DNA of 64,000 nt. Source: Streptomyces sp. V3I8. GTDB lineage: Bacteria > Actinomycetota > Actinomycetes > Streptomycetales > Streptomycetaceae. The DNA lies in the NCBI RefSeq assembly GCF_030817535.1, contig NZ_JAUSZL010000002.1:3534001-3598000 (forward strand). The letters run 5' to 3'. Below the pieces are notes generated by a model. That model was not told the origin of the DNA. It was given only the letters and a program-made list of their open reading frames with translations, and did not search any database. The position numbers were made by a program, and so were the translations under genes. Of the stretch, positions 9,150 through 18,636 are shown in pieces (positions within the stretch are counted from its first letter, which is position 1; each line of letters begins with the position of its first letter).

Positions 9150-10351
9150 CCGTCCAGCTGCTCCAGGGTCGCGTTCGACGGACCCCGGCGGGACCGCTCG
9201 TCGCGCGCCACGTCTTCCGCGGCGCCCAGGACCCGTACCGAGTTCTGCCAGGTCACCTTGGCGAGGTCCGCCCTGGACCAGCCGCGGTCCAGGAGCTCCG
9301 CGATCAGGTTCGGGTAGCCGGAGACGTCGCCGAGGCCCTCGGGCGTGAACGGCGTGCCGTCGTAGTCGCCGCCGATGCCGAGGTGGTCGACGCCGGCCAC
9401 CTCACGCATGTGGTCGAGGTGGTCGGCGACCGTCGAGGCGGTCGCCACGGGGCGCGGGTGGGACTCCTCGAAGGCGCTGTGGACCTTCATCGCCTCGGCG
9501 GTCGAGTCGAGGTGGTGGAAGCCCTTCTCGCGCATGTTCTCGTCCGCGGCGACCGTCCAGTCGACGGCCGCCTGCAGGACGAACTTCGGCACGAACGTCA
9601 CCATCGCCACGCCGCCGTTGGCCGGCAGGCGCTCCAGGACGTCGTCCGGGATGTTGCGCGGGTGGTCGCAGACCGCGCGCGCGGACGAGTGGGAGAAGAT
9701 CACCGGCGCGGTGGACGTGTCCAGCGCGTCCCGCATGGTCGTGGCGGCCACGTGGGAGAGGTCCACCAGCATGCCCAGGCGGTTCATCTCGCGGACGACC
9801 TCGTGGCCGAAGGGCGACAGGCCGCCGACGGCCGGCTCGTCCGTCGCCGAGTCCGCCCACGCGATGTTGTCGTTGTGGGTGAGGGTCATGTAGCGGACCC
9901 CCAGCTCGAAGAGGCCGCGCAGGGTGGCGAGGGAGTTGTCGATCGAGTGACCGCCCTCGGCGCCCATCAGCGAGGCGATCCGGCCCTCGGCGCGGGCCGC
10001 CTCCATGTCAGCGGCGGTCAGGGCGGCGCGCAGGTCCGCCGGGTGGCGCTCGATCAGCTGCCGTACGCAGTCGATCTGTTCGAGGGTCGCCGTGACCGCG
10101 CCGGGCAGGTCCGAGCGCACGTACACCGACCAGTACTGCGCGCCGACGCCGCCCGCGCGCAGCCGCGCCAGGTCGGTGTGCAGGTGGGCGCTCTGGTCGC
10201 CGGCGATGTCGCGGGCGTCGAGGTCGTAGCGGACCTGCTCGCGCAGCGCCCAGGGGAGGTCGTTGTGCCCGTCGACCACGGGGAACTCGGCGAGGAGTGC
10301 GCGGGCGTCGTCGAGGGAGGCCGTGTTCGTCACTTCTGTCACTTCCGTCAC
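9146..10351 (-). CDS. Membrane dipeptidase family (peptidase M19)
   Basis: The 401-residue zinc dipeptidase of the renal dipeptidase family carries the metal motif [12 protein letters not shown] (HxD) near residue 27, a bridging glutamate in [13 protein letters not shown], and the histidines of LVDLSHVAA and VIFSHSSAR, with GIGGDYDG near the C-terminus. It likely cleaves dipeptides with a free amino end and may process D-residue-containing peptides. It is the last gene of purK-purE-dipeptidase: its GTG start overlaps the purE stop by GTGA. Three in-frame GTGs nine bases apart begin the gene, so the exact start is not certain. Confidence 0.92.
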   Translation of the reverse strand: MTEVTEVTNTASLDDARALLAEFPVVDGHNDLPWALREQVRYDLDARDIAGDQSAHLHTDLARLRAGGVGAQYWSVYVRSDLPGAVTATLEQIDCVRQLIERHPADLRAALTAADMEAARAEGRIASLMGAEGGHSIDNSLATLRGLFELGVRYMTLTHNDNIAWADSATDEPAVGGLSPFGHEVVREMNRLGMLVDLSHVAATTMRDALDTSTAPVIFSHSSARAVCDHPRNIPDDVLERLPANGGVAMVTFVPKFVLQAAVDWTVAADENMREKGFHHLDSTAEAMKVHSAFEESHPRPVATASTVADHLDHMREVAGVDHLGIGGDYDGTPFTPEGLGDVSGYPNLIAELLDRGWSRADLAKVTWQNSVRVLGAAEDVARDERSRRGPSNATLEQLDG

Positions 10352-10875
10352 TTCCCGAAGCCGAAGCCGTTGCCCGTGCCGCTGTCGACCTTGGAGCGCA
10401 GCCGCTTGCCCTTCTCGGTGGCCTGGTCGTTCAGCTCCTGCTGGAAGTCACGCATCCGCCCGAGGAGCTCCTCGTCGTGCGTGGCCAGGATGCGGGCGGC
10501 GAGCAGGCCCGCGTTGCGCGCGCCGCCCACCGAGACCGTGGCGACCGGGACACCGGCCGGCATCTGGACGATCGACAGCAGCGAGTCCATGCCGTCGAGG
10601 TACTTCAGCGGGACCGGCACGCCGATCACGGGCAGCGGGCTGACCGAGGCGAGCATGCCGGGCAGGTGCGCCGCGCCGCCCGCGCCGGCGATGATCGCCT
10701 TCAGGCCGCGGCCGGCCGCCTCCTCGCCGTACGTGATCATCTCGCGCGGCATCCGGTGCGCGGAGAGCACGTCCACCTCGTACGCGATCTCGAACTCGTC
10801 GAGGGCCTTCGCGGCGGCCTCCATGACGGGCCAGTCGGAGTCCGACCCCATGACAATGCCTACGACAGGGCTCAT
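10348..10875 (-). CDS. purE: N5-carboxyaminoimidazole ribonucleotide mutase PurE
   Basis: The 175-residue class I PurE converts N5-CAIR to CAIR in purine synthesis. The substrate loops are plain: [15 protein letters not shown] at the N-terminus, VLSAHRMP near residue 43 with the catalytic histidine, and [14 protein letters not shown] near residue 70. A basic tail (KGKRLRSKV) ends the protein. The ATG overlaps the purK stop by ATGA, so purK and purE are coupled and made in stoichiometric amounts. Confidence 0.97.
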   Translation of the reverse strand: MSPVVGIVMGSDSDWPVMEAAAKALDEFEIAYEVDVLSAHRMPREMITYGEEAAGRGLKAIIAGAGGAAHLPGMLASVSPLPVIGVPVPLKYLDGMDSLLSIVQMPAGVPVATVSVGGARNAGLLAARILATHDEELLGRMRDFQQELNDQATEKGKRLRSKVDSGTGNGFGFGK

Positions 10876-12032
10876 TCGGTGATCGTTCCTCTGAGGTAGC
10901 CGGCTGCGTGACGGGCGCGCTCCAGCACGTCGTCCAGGTCGTCGCCGTAGGTGTTGACGTGGCCCACCTTGCGGCCGGGCTTCACGTCCTTTCCGTACAT
11001 GTGGATCTTGAGCTGGGGATCGCGGGCCATGCAGTGCAGGTACGCGGAGTACATGTCGGGGTAGTCGCCCCCGAGGACGTTGACCATGACCGTCCAGGGC
11101 GCGCGCGGGCGCGGGTCGCCCAGGGGCAGGTCCAGGACCGCGCGGACGTGGTTGGCGAACTGCGAGGTGATCGCGCCGTCCTGGGTCCAGTGGCCGGAGT
11201 TGTGCGGGCGCATGGCCAGTTCGTTGACGAGGAGGCGGCCGTCCCTCGTCTCGAAGAGCTCCACGGCGAGGTGGCCGACGACGCCCAGTTCCTTCGCGAT
11301 GCGCAGGGCCAGCTCCTCCGCCCGGAGCGCGAGTTCGTCGGCGATGCCGGGCGCGGGCGCGATCACCGTGTCGCAGACCCCGTCGACCTGCTGGGACTCG
11401 ACCACGGGATAGGCGACGGCCTGGCCGTGCGGCGACCGTACGACGTTGGCGGCCAGCTCGCGCGCGAAGTCGACCTTCTCCTCGGCGAGGACCGGGACGC
11501 CGGCCCGGAAGGGGTCCTCGGCGTCGGCGGCGGACCGGACGACCCACACGCCCTTGCCGTCGTAGCCGCCGCGGACGGTCTTGAGGACGACGGGGAAGCC
11601 GTCCCCCTCGGCGCCCTCGGTGAGGCCTTCGGCCGCGAACGCGGCCACGTCGGCCGGATCGCTCACGATCCGGTGCCGCGGGCACGGCACGCCGATCCCG
11701 ACGAGCTTCGCGCGCATCACGCCCTTGTCCTGGGCGTGCACGAGCGCGTCGGGGCCGGGGCGTACGGGGATGCCGTCCGCCTCCAGTGCCCGCAGATGCT
11801 CTGTGGGTACGTGTTCGTGATCGAAGGTGATCACGTCGCAGCCCCGCGCGAAGGCCCGCAGCGTGCCGAGGTCGCGATAGTCGCCGACGACGACCTCGCC
11901 GGCCACCTGCGCCGCGGAATCCTGGGGGGTGTCACTGAGGAGCTTGAACCTGATGCCGAGCGGGATGCCAGCCTCGTGCGTCATACGAGCGAGCTGACCG
12001 CCGCCGACCATGCCGACTACCGGGAACGTCAC
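10872..12032 (-). CDS. purK: N5-carboxyaminoimidazole ribonucleotide synthase PurK
   Basis: This ATP-grasp enzyme of 386 residues makes N5-CAIR from AIR, ATP and bicarbonate. The N-terminal [18 protein letters not shown] is diagnostic, [16 protein letters not shown] is the ATP-grasp lid, and [16 protein letters not shown] near residue 275 holds the metal and bicarbonate contacts. The start used is a GTG directly after GGAGGC; a TACCCT hexamer six bases before it suggests a leaderless mRNA, so that GGAGG may be fortuitous. It is first in the purK-purE-dipeptidase operon. Confidence 0.96.
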   Translation of the reverse strand: MTFPVVGMVGGGQLARMTHEAGIPLGIRFKLLSDTPQDSAAQVAGEVVVGDYRDLGTLRAFARGCDVITFDHEHVPTEHLRALEADGIPVRPGPDALVHAQDKGVMRAKLVGIGVPCPRHRIVSDPADVAAFAAEGLTEGAEGDGFPVVLKTVRGGYDGKGVWVVRSAADAEDPFRAGVPVLAEEKVDFARELAANVVRSPHGQAVAYPVVESQQVDGVCDTVIAPAPGIADELALRAEELALRIAKELGVVGHLAVELFETRDGRLLVNELAMRPHNSGHWTQDGAITSQFANHVRAVLDLPLGDPRPRAPWTVMVNVLGGDYPDMYSAYLHCMARDPQLKIHMYGKDVKPGRKVGHVNTYGDDLDDVLERARHAAGYLRGTITE

Positions 12033-12038
12033 GCCTCC

Positions 12039-12044
12039 AGGGTA
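12039..12044 (-). promoter_or_regulatory. -10 element of a leaderless promoter (purK)
   Basis: TACCCT on the minus strand, six bases (GGAGGC) before the purK GTG. The purine operon would start transcription at the initiation codon. Confidence 0.55.
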
Positions 12045-12235
12045 TCGGCCGTTTCGAGCCACTCCTGTCGCGCGCCTGTCACGCACGTGATCGCCGGAAG
12101 TTCCGCGGCCCGTCACATCCCGGCCACATCTTCGAGTCCGGGCCGGGCACCCGGAGGACCCGCTGGTTAGCATGGCCAGGTCGACGAAGGTTGACGAACA
12201 CGAGGTATCCGACGAGACGGGGGCTGGGCGACACC

Positions 12236-12796
12236 ATGGGCAAAGGTGGCAAACGCAGGTCCCGTGTCCGGCCACCGAGCGCCGTCCGTGTCCGGATCGA
12301 CCGTCTGACCAGGGAAATCGCCAAGTTCGGCGCGGTCGGCGGAGCGGGACTGCTGGTCAACCTGATCACCTTCAACCTGGTGCGCAGTACCACCGACCTC
12401 CAGGTCGTCCGGGCCAGTGTGATCGCCACGGTCGTCGCGATCGTCTCGAACTACATCGGTTTCCGCTACTTCACGTACCGCGACCGCGACAAGAGCGGCC
12501 GTACCAAGGAGATGACGCTGTTCGTGCTGTTCAGCGCGATCGGCCTGGTCATCGAGAACGGTGTGCTCTTCGCCGCCACGTACGGCCTGGGCTTCGACAG
12601 CCCCCTGGCGAGCAACGTCTTCAAGTTCGTCGGCATCGGCGTCGCGACGCTCTTCCGCTTCTGGTCCTACCGCACCTGGGTCTTCCGGGTGGCCCCGGCC
12701 CACGAGGCGGTCTCCGGCGCCGAATCGTTCCTGACCCCCTCGGCCCCCCGGCTCCAGGAGGACCCCCCGTCCCGCCAGGTCCAACGGGTCCGCTAG
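12236..12796 (+). CDS. GtrA-like membrane protein
   Basis: The 186-residue protein has four predicted membrane segments: FGAVGGAGLLVNLITFNLV, VIATVVAIVSNYIGFRYFTY, LFVLFSAIGLVIENGVLFAA and NVFKFVGIGVATLFRFWSYRTWVF. This is the GtrA layout, with the family end motif RFWSYRTWVF. GtrA-type proteins help move polyprenyl-linked sugars across the membrane for teichoic acid, arabinogalactan or O-antigen decoration. A polar tail of about 35 residues follows the last segment. The ATG is preferred over a TTG 45 bases upstream; a TAGCAT -10 lies near 12168. It is divergent from purK. Confidence 0.85.
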   Translation: MGKGGKRRSRVRPPSAVRVRIDRLTREIAKFGAVGGAGLLVNLITFNLVRSTTDLQVVRASVIATVVAIVSNYIGFRYFTYRDRDKSGRTKEMTLFVLFSAIGLVIENGVLFAATYGLGFDSPLASNVFKFVGIGVATLFRFWSYRTWVFRVAPAHEAVSGAESFLTPSAPRLQEDPPSRQVQRVR

Positions 12797-12857
12797 GACC
12801 ACCAGGGATACGGGAAACGGCGCAATCCTTTGTCCTTAGCCTTTGCCTTTGTCTTTT

Positions 12858-12877
12858 AGGGGCGCGGGGAACTGCGC
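12858..12877 (+). repeat. Copy of the AGGGGCGCGGGGAACTGCGC element
   Basis: An exact copy of the dispersed 20-mer, preceded by CTTTT and followed by GACCAGCCACGACG. It lies in the gap between the convergent GtrA-like and sensor kinase genes. Confidence 0.85.
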
Positions 12878-12951
12878 GACCAGCCACGACGGCGCCGCAC
12901 CCACCCACGACACGCACCCGACACGCACCCCACGCCAGACCGAGGGGACCG

Positions 12952-14223
12952 CTACCGCACGGTGGGCGCATCCCCCTCCCGCGGAACCCGAAGCGGCGTA
13001 CGCGACAGGAACAACCCGAAAACGGGCGGCTGCGCCTGAAGCATCTCCAGCCGCCCCCCGTCCGCCTCCGCGAGGTCCCGCGCCACGGCGAGCCCGATCC
13101 CCGTGGAGTTGCGCCCGCTGATCGCCCGCTCGAAGATCCGCGCCCCCAGGTCGGCCGGCACCCCCGCCCCCTCGTCGGTGACCTCGATCACGGCCTGGTT
13201 GCCGGTGACCCGCGTCCGCAGGGCGACCGTCCCCCCACCGTGCATCAGTGAGTTCTCGATCAGCGCGGCCAGGACCTGGGCCACGGCCCCGGGCGTCCCG
13301 ACGGCCTGCAGATGGTGCTTGCCGGAGCTGACGATGGCGCGCCCGGCGTTGCGGTAGGCCGGGCGCCACTCCGCGAGCTGCTGCTTGATGACCTCGTCGA
13401 GGTCGAAGGTGACGGCGGACCCCGTACGCGGATCACGGGCGTTCGTCAGCAGCCGTTCCACCACGTCGGTGAGCCGCTCGACCTGCCCGAGCGCGATGGC
13501 GGCCTCCTCCTTCACCGTGCCCGGGTCGTCGGTGAGCGTGATCTCCTCCAGCCGCATGGACAGCGCGGTCAGCGGCGTACGCAGCTGGTGCGAGGCGTCG
13601 GCCGCCAGGCGCCGCTCGGCCGTCAGCATGCGGGCGATGCGCTCGGCGGAGCTGTCCAGCACGTCCGCGACCCGGTCCAGCTCGGGCACCCCGTACCGCT
13701 TGTGGCGCGGCCGCGGGTCCCCCGAGCCCAGCCGTTCCGCGGTCTCCGCGAGGTCGGTCAGCGGGGAGGCGAGCCGGTTGGCCTGGCGGACCGCGAGGAG
13801 CACGGCGGCGATCACGGCCAGCAGGGCCACCGCGGCGATGATCAGCAGGGTCCGGCCGACCTCGCGGGTGACGGCCGAGCGGGCCTCCTCCACGGTGACC
13901 GTCTCGCCCTCCTCGCCCGTGCGGCTGGAGGTGATGACGTCGCCGGTGGGCTCGGTGCCGATACGGATCGTGTCGCGGCCCGGGATGCTGATGCGCGCGA
14001 ACCGGTCGCCGGTGACCTGGTCCTTGAGAACACGGGCGTTGATCTGCTCGTCGCCGAGGATGCGGCTGTCGACGATGCTGACGAGCCGCACCGCTTCGGA
14101 GTCCACCCGTTCCTGGGCGCTGTTGCTGATCGTGCGGGTCTCGACGATGACGAGCGAGACCCCGAACACGGCGATCACGACCAGCACGACGGCGAGCGTG
14201 GAGTTGATGAGACGACGGCGCAC
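12952..14223 (-). CDS. Two-component sensor histidine kinase
   Basis: The 423-residue membrane kinase has membrane segment 1 at about residues 9-28 (LAVVLVVIAVFGVSLVIV), an extracytoplasmic region of about 90 residues, membrane segment 2 near 125-145 (LLIIAAVALLAVIAAVLLA), a HAMP linker, then HisKA with the phosphoacceptor in DASHQLRTPL near residue 213. The ATPase domain has IENSLMH (N box), DEGAGVP (G1) and STGIGLAVARDL (G2). The GTG start has a good RBS (GGAGGG). The partner regulator lies just upstream in the same direction with a 156-base gap holding a copy of the dispersed repeat. The stimulus is unknown. Confidence 0.93.
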   Translation of the reverse strand: MRRRLINSTLAVVLVVIAVFGVSLVIVETRTISNSAQERVDSEAVRLVSIVDSRILGDEQINARVLKDQVTGDRFARISIPGRDTIRIGTEPTGDVITSSRTGEEGETVTVEEARSAVTREVGRTLLIIAAVALLAVIAAVLLAVRQANRLASPLTDLAETAERLGSGDPRPRHKRYGVPELDRVADVLDSSAERIARMLTAERRLAADASHQLRTPLTALSMRLEEITLTDDPGTVKEEAAIALGQVERLTDVVERLLTNARDPRTGSAVTFDLDEVIKQQLAEWRPAYRNAGRAIVSSGKHHLQAVGTPGAVAQVLAALIENSLMHGGGTVALRTRVTGNQAVIEVTDEGAGVPADLGARIFERAISGRNSTGIGLAVARDLAEADGGRLEMLQAQPPVFGLFLSRTPLRVPREGDAPTVR

Positions 14224-14276
14224 AGGTCCCTCCGGGCAGATGGCTTCCGAACCAGTGTGACCCGGCACGCCCTTTC

Positions 14277-14296
14277 AGGGGCGCGGGGAACTGCGC
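14277..14296 (+). repeat. Copy of the AGGGGCGCGGGGAACTGCGC element
   Basis: An exact 20-mer with the long form of the downstream flank (GACGAGCCCCCACCGGCCCG). It sits between the response regulator stop and the kinase start, inside what would otherwise be one operon. Confidence 0.85.
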
Positions 14297-14379
14297 GACG
14301 AGCCCCCACCGGCCCGCAGCCGCATGCGCACCGGCACCCGAACGGCGAAAAGGCGAACTCGGAAAGTCCGGCGGAGCGG

Positions 14380-15057
14380 CTAGCTCTTCTCGAAGCGGAA
14401 CCCGACCCCGCGCACCGTCGCGATGTACCGCGGGTTCGCGGCATCGTCACCCAGCTTCTTCCGCAGCCACGAGATGTGCATGTCGAGGGTCTTGGTCGAC
14501 GACCACCACGTGGTGTCCCAGACCTCGCGCATCAGCTGGTCGCGCGTGACGACCCGGCCGGCGTCCCGGACGAGCACCCGGAGCAGGTCGAACTCCTTCG
14601 CCGTGAGCTGGAGCTCCTCGTCGCCCATCCACGCCCGGTGCGACTCGACGTCGATGCGCACCCCGTGCGTGGCGGGCGGCTGCTGGGGCTCGGCGGCGCC
14701 GCGCCGGAGCAGGGCCCGGACCCGGGCCAGCAGCTCGGCGAGCCGGAACGGCTTGGTGACGTAGTCGTCGGCGCCCGCGTCCAGACCGACGACGGTGTCC
14801 ACCTCGTCGGCGCGCGCGGTCAGGATGAGGATCGGCACGGTCTGGCCCTCGGCGCGCAGCCGCCGGGCCACCTCCAGGCCGTCCATGCCGGGCAGCCCGA
14901 GGTCGAGCACGACCAGATCTATACCGCCCTGGATGCCGGCGTCGAGCGCGGTGGGTCCGTCCTCGCGCACCTCGACCTCGTACCCCTCACGGCGCAGGGC
15001 GCGAGCCAGGGGTTCAGAGATGGACGCGTCGTCCTCGGCGAGCAGTACTCGGGTCAT
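14380..15057 (-). CDS. OmpR/PhoB-family response regulator
   Basis: The 225-residue regulator has a receiver domain (TRVLLAEDDASISEPLARAL; phosphoacceptor in LVVLDLGLPGMDG; VTKPFRLAELLARV) and a C-terminal winged helix (LTAKEFDLLRVLVRDAGRVVTRDQLM, then TLDMHISWLRKKLG and YIATVRGVGFRFE). It is the cognate partner of the downstream kinase. It is divergent from the peptide transporter gene across a 537-base gap, but nothing in the sequence proves control of that transporter. Confidence 0.95.
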   Translation of the reverse strand: MTRVLLAEDDASISEPLARALRREGYEVEVREDGPTALDAGIQGGIDLVVLDLGLPGMDGLEVARRLRAEGQTVPILILTARADEVDTVVGLDAGADDYVTKPFRLAELLARVRALLRRGAAEPQQPPATHGVRIDVESHRAWMGDEELQLTAKEFDLLRVLVRDAGRVVTRDQLMREVWDTTWWSSTKTLDMHISWLRKKLGDDAANPRYIATVRGVGFRFEKS

Positions 15058-15594
15058 GAACTGATGGTAGTCCGCTGCGGACCGGCGCAGGGAGGGTGAT
15101 CGACATCCGTGGCCCGCACGGGCGGCACGGGACACACGCCCTTGCGATTGGTGATGAAGATCCACTAACGGCCTTCGATTCGGACGCGCAGCCCCATCCG
15201 AACCTGTGATCCATCTCTCAAGTCATGCCATATGCGTCCTTGACATGGAGCATGGCCTTATGGTGACCAGACGCCTGTAGCACCACACAGGGACCTTTGG
15301 CGGGTACTTCACGCTGAAGGTCTCTTTTGTGTGCGGGCTGGTGTCTACCAGCCTCGAAAGGAATGACCTGTGGCCGGGCCCCGAGCGCGAGGACGCGCGA
15401 CGGGCGTGGATCCCGGTGGTCGTCGTCCACCGCTCCGGAACCGGAGCGGAACTCCCCGTGGGCGTGGGGCGGGACGGCCCTCCCGCCGGTGCCGGCCGCC
15501 TCCCCCACCGGGCGCGCACTCCTCCCCCGGGCCCGCATCCCGGCCCGAACAGGGGAATCGCACCGCACCGCGCCCCGACCAGCAAGGAACGACC
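15058..15594. other. Long divergent intergenic region before the peptide transporter
   Basis: No conserved protein is visible in this 537-base gap. The part nearest the response regulator is relatively AT-rich and includes TTGACA at 15240-15245. A small hairpin (GGCTGGT-GTCT-ACCAGCC, about 15334-15351) precedes AAAGGA. A very short frame in that area (GTG at 15331, 11 codons) could be a leader peptide, but coding is not shown. The second half is GC-rich and ends in AAGGA before the transporter ATG. The transporter therefore has a long 5' leader or an internal promoter. Confidence 0.4.
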
Positions 15595-17091
15595 ATGGCG
15601 TCCAGCCTGACGAAGGACTCGGTCGCACCGGGCACCCCCGGTTCCGAGAAGACCTTCTTCGGCCACCCCCGCGGACTGGCCACCCTCTTCATGACCGAGA
15701 TGTGGGAGAGGTTCTCCTACTACGGCATGCGGGCACTGCTCCCGCTCTACCTGGTCGCACCCGGCGGCCTGGACATGAGCGCGACCACCGCGACCGCGAT
15801 CTACTCGGTCTACCTGTCGCTCGTGTACCTGCTCGCCCTGCCCGGCGGCTGGTTCGCGGACCGCGTGCTCGGCCCCCGCAGGACCGTCGCCGTCGCGGGA
15901 CTGGTCATCATGCTCGGCCACCTGACGCTGGCGCTCCCCTCGTCCGGCACCTTCTTCGCGGGCCTCGGCCTCGTGGCGATCGGCTCGGGTCTGCTGAAGG
16001 CCAACATCTCGACGATGGTCGGCCACCTCTACCAGGGCCCGGACGACCCGCGCCGCGACGGCGGTTTCACCGTCTTCTACATCGGCATCAACGTGGGCGC
16101 CTTCGCCGCCCCGCTGGTCATCGGCACCATCGGCGAGAACGTCAACTGGCACCTCGGCTTCGCGCTCGCCGCGCTCGGCATGGCGCTGGGGCTGGCGCAG
16201 TTCCTGATCGGCCACCGTCACCTCGACGCGCGCTCCGACGTCGTCCCGACGCCACTGTCCGCCGAGGAGAAGGCCTCGACCCTGCGCAAGGGCCTGCTGT
16301 GGCTGGCCGTGGCCGTGGTCTTCTACGGCGTCGTCGGCTTCTCCGGCCACTACACGCTCAACTGGATCCTGGTCCCGCTCACGCTCATCGGCCTGATCAT
16401 CCCGGTCTGGGTCATCGCCCGGATCAAGCGCGACAAGTCCCTCGACCGGGTCGAGCAGTCGAAGATGTCCGCGTACATCTGGTTCTTCGTCGCCGCGGCC
16501 GTCTTCTGGATGATCTACGACCAGGGCGGCTCCACGCTGTCGATCTTCGCCGAGTCGTCGGCCGAGAACAGCGTCTTCGGCTGGGACTTCCCGGTCTCCT
16601 GGTACCAGTCGGTCAACCCGGTCATGATCATGGCGCTCGCCCCGGTCTTCGCCTGGGCGTGGCTGGCGCTGAACCGGGCCGGCCGGGAGCCGAGCACGAT
16701 CGTGAAGTTCGCGTCGGGCCTGGTCCTGGTCGGCGCCTCGTTCTTCCTCTTCCTGGCCCCGCTGACGATCGCCGGGGACGGCCGGAAGGCCGCCGCGATG
16801 TGGCTGGTCGCCATCTACTTCGTGCAGACCGTCGGCGAGCTGACGATCTCCCCGGTGGGCCTCTCCGTCACCACGAAGATGGCCCCCGCGAAGTACGCCT
16901 CCCAGATGATGGGCGTCTGGTTCCTCGCCGTGACCGCGGGCGACGCCACGACGGGTCTGCTCTCCATCGCGGGCGTGGACCTGAACGGCAAGGGAATCGT
17001 CGCCCTGGAAGCCACCCTGGCCCTGATCGCGGGCCTGGCGGTCCACATGTACCGAAACAAGGTCAAGTCCCTGATGGGCAACGTCAACTAG
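15595..17091 (+). CDS. POT/PTR2-family proton-dependent oligopeptide transporter
   Basis: A 498-residue membrane transporter with about 14 hydrophobic segments. The POT signature is seen early (ERFSYYGMRALLPLYL, the ExxERFxYYG motif that binds protons and peptide), followed by GGWFADRVLGPRRTV and FTVFYIGINVGAFAAPL, the second family signature. It imports di- and tripeptides driven by the proton gradient. The RBS AAGGA lies 8 bases before the ATG. The long upstream region suggests controlled expression. Three copies of a dispersed repeat follow the stop codon. Confidence 0.95.
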   Translation: MASSLTKDSVAPGTPGSEKTFFGHPRGLATLFMTEMWERFSYYGMRALLPLYLVAPGGLDMSATTATAIYSVYLSLVYLLALPGGWFADRVLGPRRTVAVAGLVIMLGHLTLALPSSGTFFAGLGLVAIGSGLLKANISTMVGHLYQGPDDPRRDGGFTVFYIGINVGAFAAPLVIGTIGENVNWHLGFALAALGMALGLAQFLIGHRHLDARSDVVPTPLSAEEKASTLRKGLLWLAVAVVFYGVVGFSGHYTLNWILVPLTLIGLIIPVWVIARIKRDKSLDRVEQSKMSAYIWFFVAAAVFWMIYDQGGSTLSIFAESSAENSVFGWDFPVSWYQSVNPVMIMALAPVFAWAWLALNRAGREPSTIVKFASGLVLVGASFFLFLAPLTIAGDGRKAAAMWLVAIYFVQTVGELTISPVGLSVTTKMAPAKYASQMMGVWFLAVTAGDATTGLLSIAGVDLNGKGIVALEATLALIAGLAVHMYRNKVKSLMGNVN

Positions 17092-17099
17092 AACCACCA

Positions 17100-17182
17100 A
17101 GGGGCGCGCGGAACGGCGCAGTCCTTCGCCCTTCAGGGGCGCGGGGAACGGCGCAGTCTTTTAGGGGCGCGGGGAACTGCGC
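17100..17182 (+). repeat. Three tandem copies of the AGGGGCGCGGGGAACTGCGC family
   Basis: Copies lie at 17100-17119 (variant), 17135-17154 (one mismatch) and 17163-17182 (exact), each about 28-35 bases apart and separated by CTTT-containing links. They start nine bases after the transporter stop. This is the densest cluster of the repeat in the window. Confidence 0.85.
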
Positions 17183-17238
17183 GGCCGGCCACAACGGGCG
17201 CGCGGTTTCCCACGTCACATCACGTCACACCACGCCGC

Positions 17239-18549
17239 TCACGCGTCGCCCTTCCCGACGGCCCCCGTCGACGTGTTCTCGTGCGGCCGTCCGGAAGGCC
17301 GTTCACCCTCACCACCCCCCGGATCGGTGTCCGGCGTGAACCACGGCAACACCGAACCCGTACGACCGGACGCACGAGACCCGGCCCCGGCGCCGGCGGA
17401 CGCGGCGCCACCGGACTCGGCGGCGGAGGCAGCCGGCGAAGAACCAGGCCGCCGCGTCCGCACCACGCCGTCGAACATCCGCGCCACACCGTCAGGCAGC
17501 CGCACCCGACCACGGCGAACACCGTGCGCACCACGACCAGGACGCCCCACCCGTTCCGTCCGTCCTACCCGCCCGTCCCGCCCGTCCCGCCCGGAACGGG
17601 ACCGTACGGGGGGCCCGTTCGGCCGCATCCGGTCCACCACCGCCATCCCGGCCCGGAACACCGCGGCCGGCACGACGACGCAGACCAGGACCCAGAAGAA
17701 GGTCACGCCCCAGGGCCGCCCCACGCCCCACGGCTGTTCGGCGAGCACCTTGCCGCCGGACTTCAGGGAGACCGTGTAGTCACCGTGCGCCCCGGCCGTC
17801 AGCTCCACCGGCAGGGTGACGCGGGCCTTCTTGCCGGGACCGATGGTGCCGCGCCACCGGTGTTCCTCCCACTGCGGGGCGAACACGCCGTGCGAGGTGC
17901 CCACCTGGAAGACCGGGTTCTTCACGGCGACAGTGCCCACGTTGCCGACGGTGAGGACGAGATCGCGGGACGGCGGCGCACCGAACCAGGTGAGCAGGCC
18001 GCTCGACCCGTCGAGCCGCGTGTCGCCGAGTACGGACAGCCGCTCGGCGCTGTCCTGCTTGGGCAGCGGCTCGACCTCGTGGCCCGCGACCAGGAACGGC
18101 GCGTCGGCGGCGGCCTTCGCCCCGGTGACCGTCGCGACGTGCACCACGCAGGGGCACGGTTGCGGCGGTTCGGTGACCGGCAGCCTCCTGCTGAACCGGC
18201 CCCGGGCATCGGTGGTGGCGGCCCGCCCGTCGGCGTTGGCGCAGGAGTCGGTGCCGCCGATCACCCCCCGGTCGGTGGAGGACCGACCGCAGACGAGGAT
18301 CGTCAGCAGGGCGTCCGCCCGCCATCCGCTGCCGCGCACCGTGATCGAACCGCCCGTCCCCGCCTGCGACCTGGACAGCTCCACCTGCGGATTCTCCGCC
18401 GCGGAGGCGGTCCCCGCGGCCAGGACGTACAGACCGGACAGGCAGGACAGGCCGAGCAGAAAGGACAGGCCTGCCAGGGCGAGCGAGAGCATCGCCGGCA
18501 CGGCGGGAATCCGCACTCCTGCGGCCGTGCCGCGTCCGCCACCGTTCAC
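17239..18549 (-). CDS. Membrane-anchored secreted protein with neocarzinostatin-like domain
   Basis: The 436-residue protein begins with a signal or anchor (about residues 15-50, rich in LAL and GLS). A domain at about 55-145 resembles the neocarzinostatin fold: ITVRGSGWRADALLTILVCG, a cysteine pair around DSCAN, TTDARGRFSRRLPV, and the CPCVVHV end. A second beta-rich region (about 165-270) precedes a transmembrane helix (TFFWVLVCVVVPAAVFRAGM) and a very basic Arg/Gly tail (GRDGRDGRVGRTERVGR). The function is unknown; the layout suggests extracellular binding with a cytoplasmic basic tail. It follows the LPRTG gene in the same direction after 87 bases, probably one operon. The GTG start has GGGAG upstream. 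Confidence 0.75.
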   Translation of the reverse strand: MNGGGRGTAAGVRIPAVPAMLSLALAGLSFLLGLSCLSGLYVLAAGTASAAENPQVELSRSQAGTGGSITVRGSGWRADALLTILVCGRSSTDRGVIGGTDSCANADGRAATTDARGRFSRRLPVTEPPQPCPCVVHVATVTGAKAAADAPFLVAGHEVEPLPKQDSAERLSVLGDTRLDGSSGLLTWFGAPPSRDLVLTVGNVGTVAVKNPVFQVGTSHGVFAPQWEEHRWRGTIGPGKKARVTLPVELTAGAHGDYTVSLKSGGKVLAEQPWGVGRPWGVTFFWVLVCVVVPAAVFRAGMAVVDRMRPNGPPVRSRSGRDGRDGRVGRTERVGRPGRGAHGVRRGRVRLPDGVARMFDGVVRTRRPGSSPAASAAESGGAASAGAGAGSRASGRTGSVLPWFTPDTDPGGGEGERPSGRPHENTSTGAVGKGDA

Positions 18550-18636
18550 GTCACCGCTCCCGTCGACTCGACTTCCGTACGCGGCTGTCGGCGGCCCCCG
18601 CCGGCCGGGGCCGCCCCCGGGGCAGGGCGGATCGGC

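Noticed and set aside
15331..15366. Eleven-codon leader peptide before the peptide transporter
   Set aside because: The RBS is weak and the peptide has no run of a regulatory amino acid; kept only as a remark.
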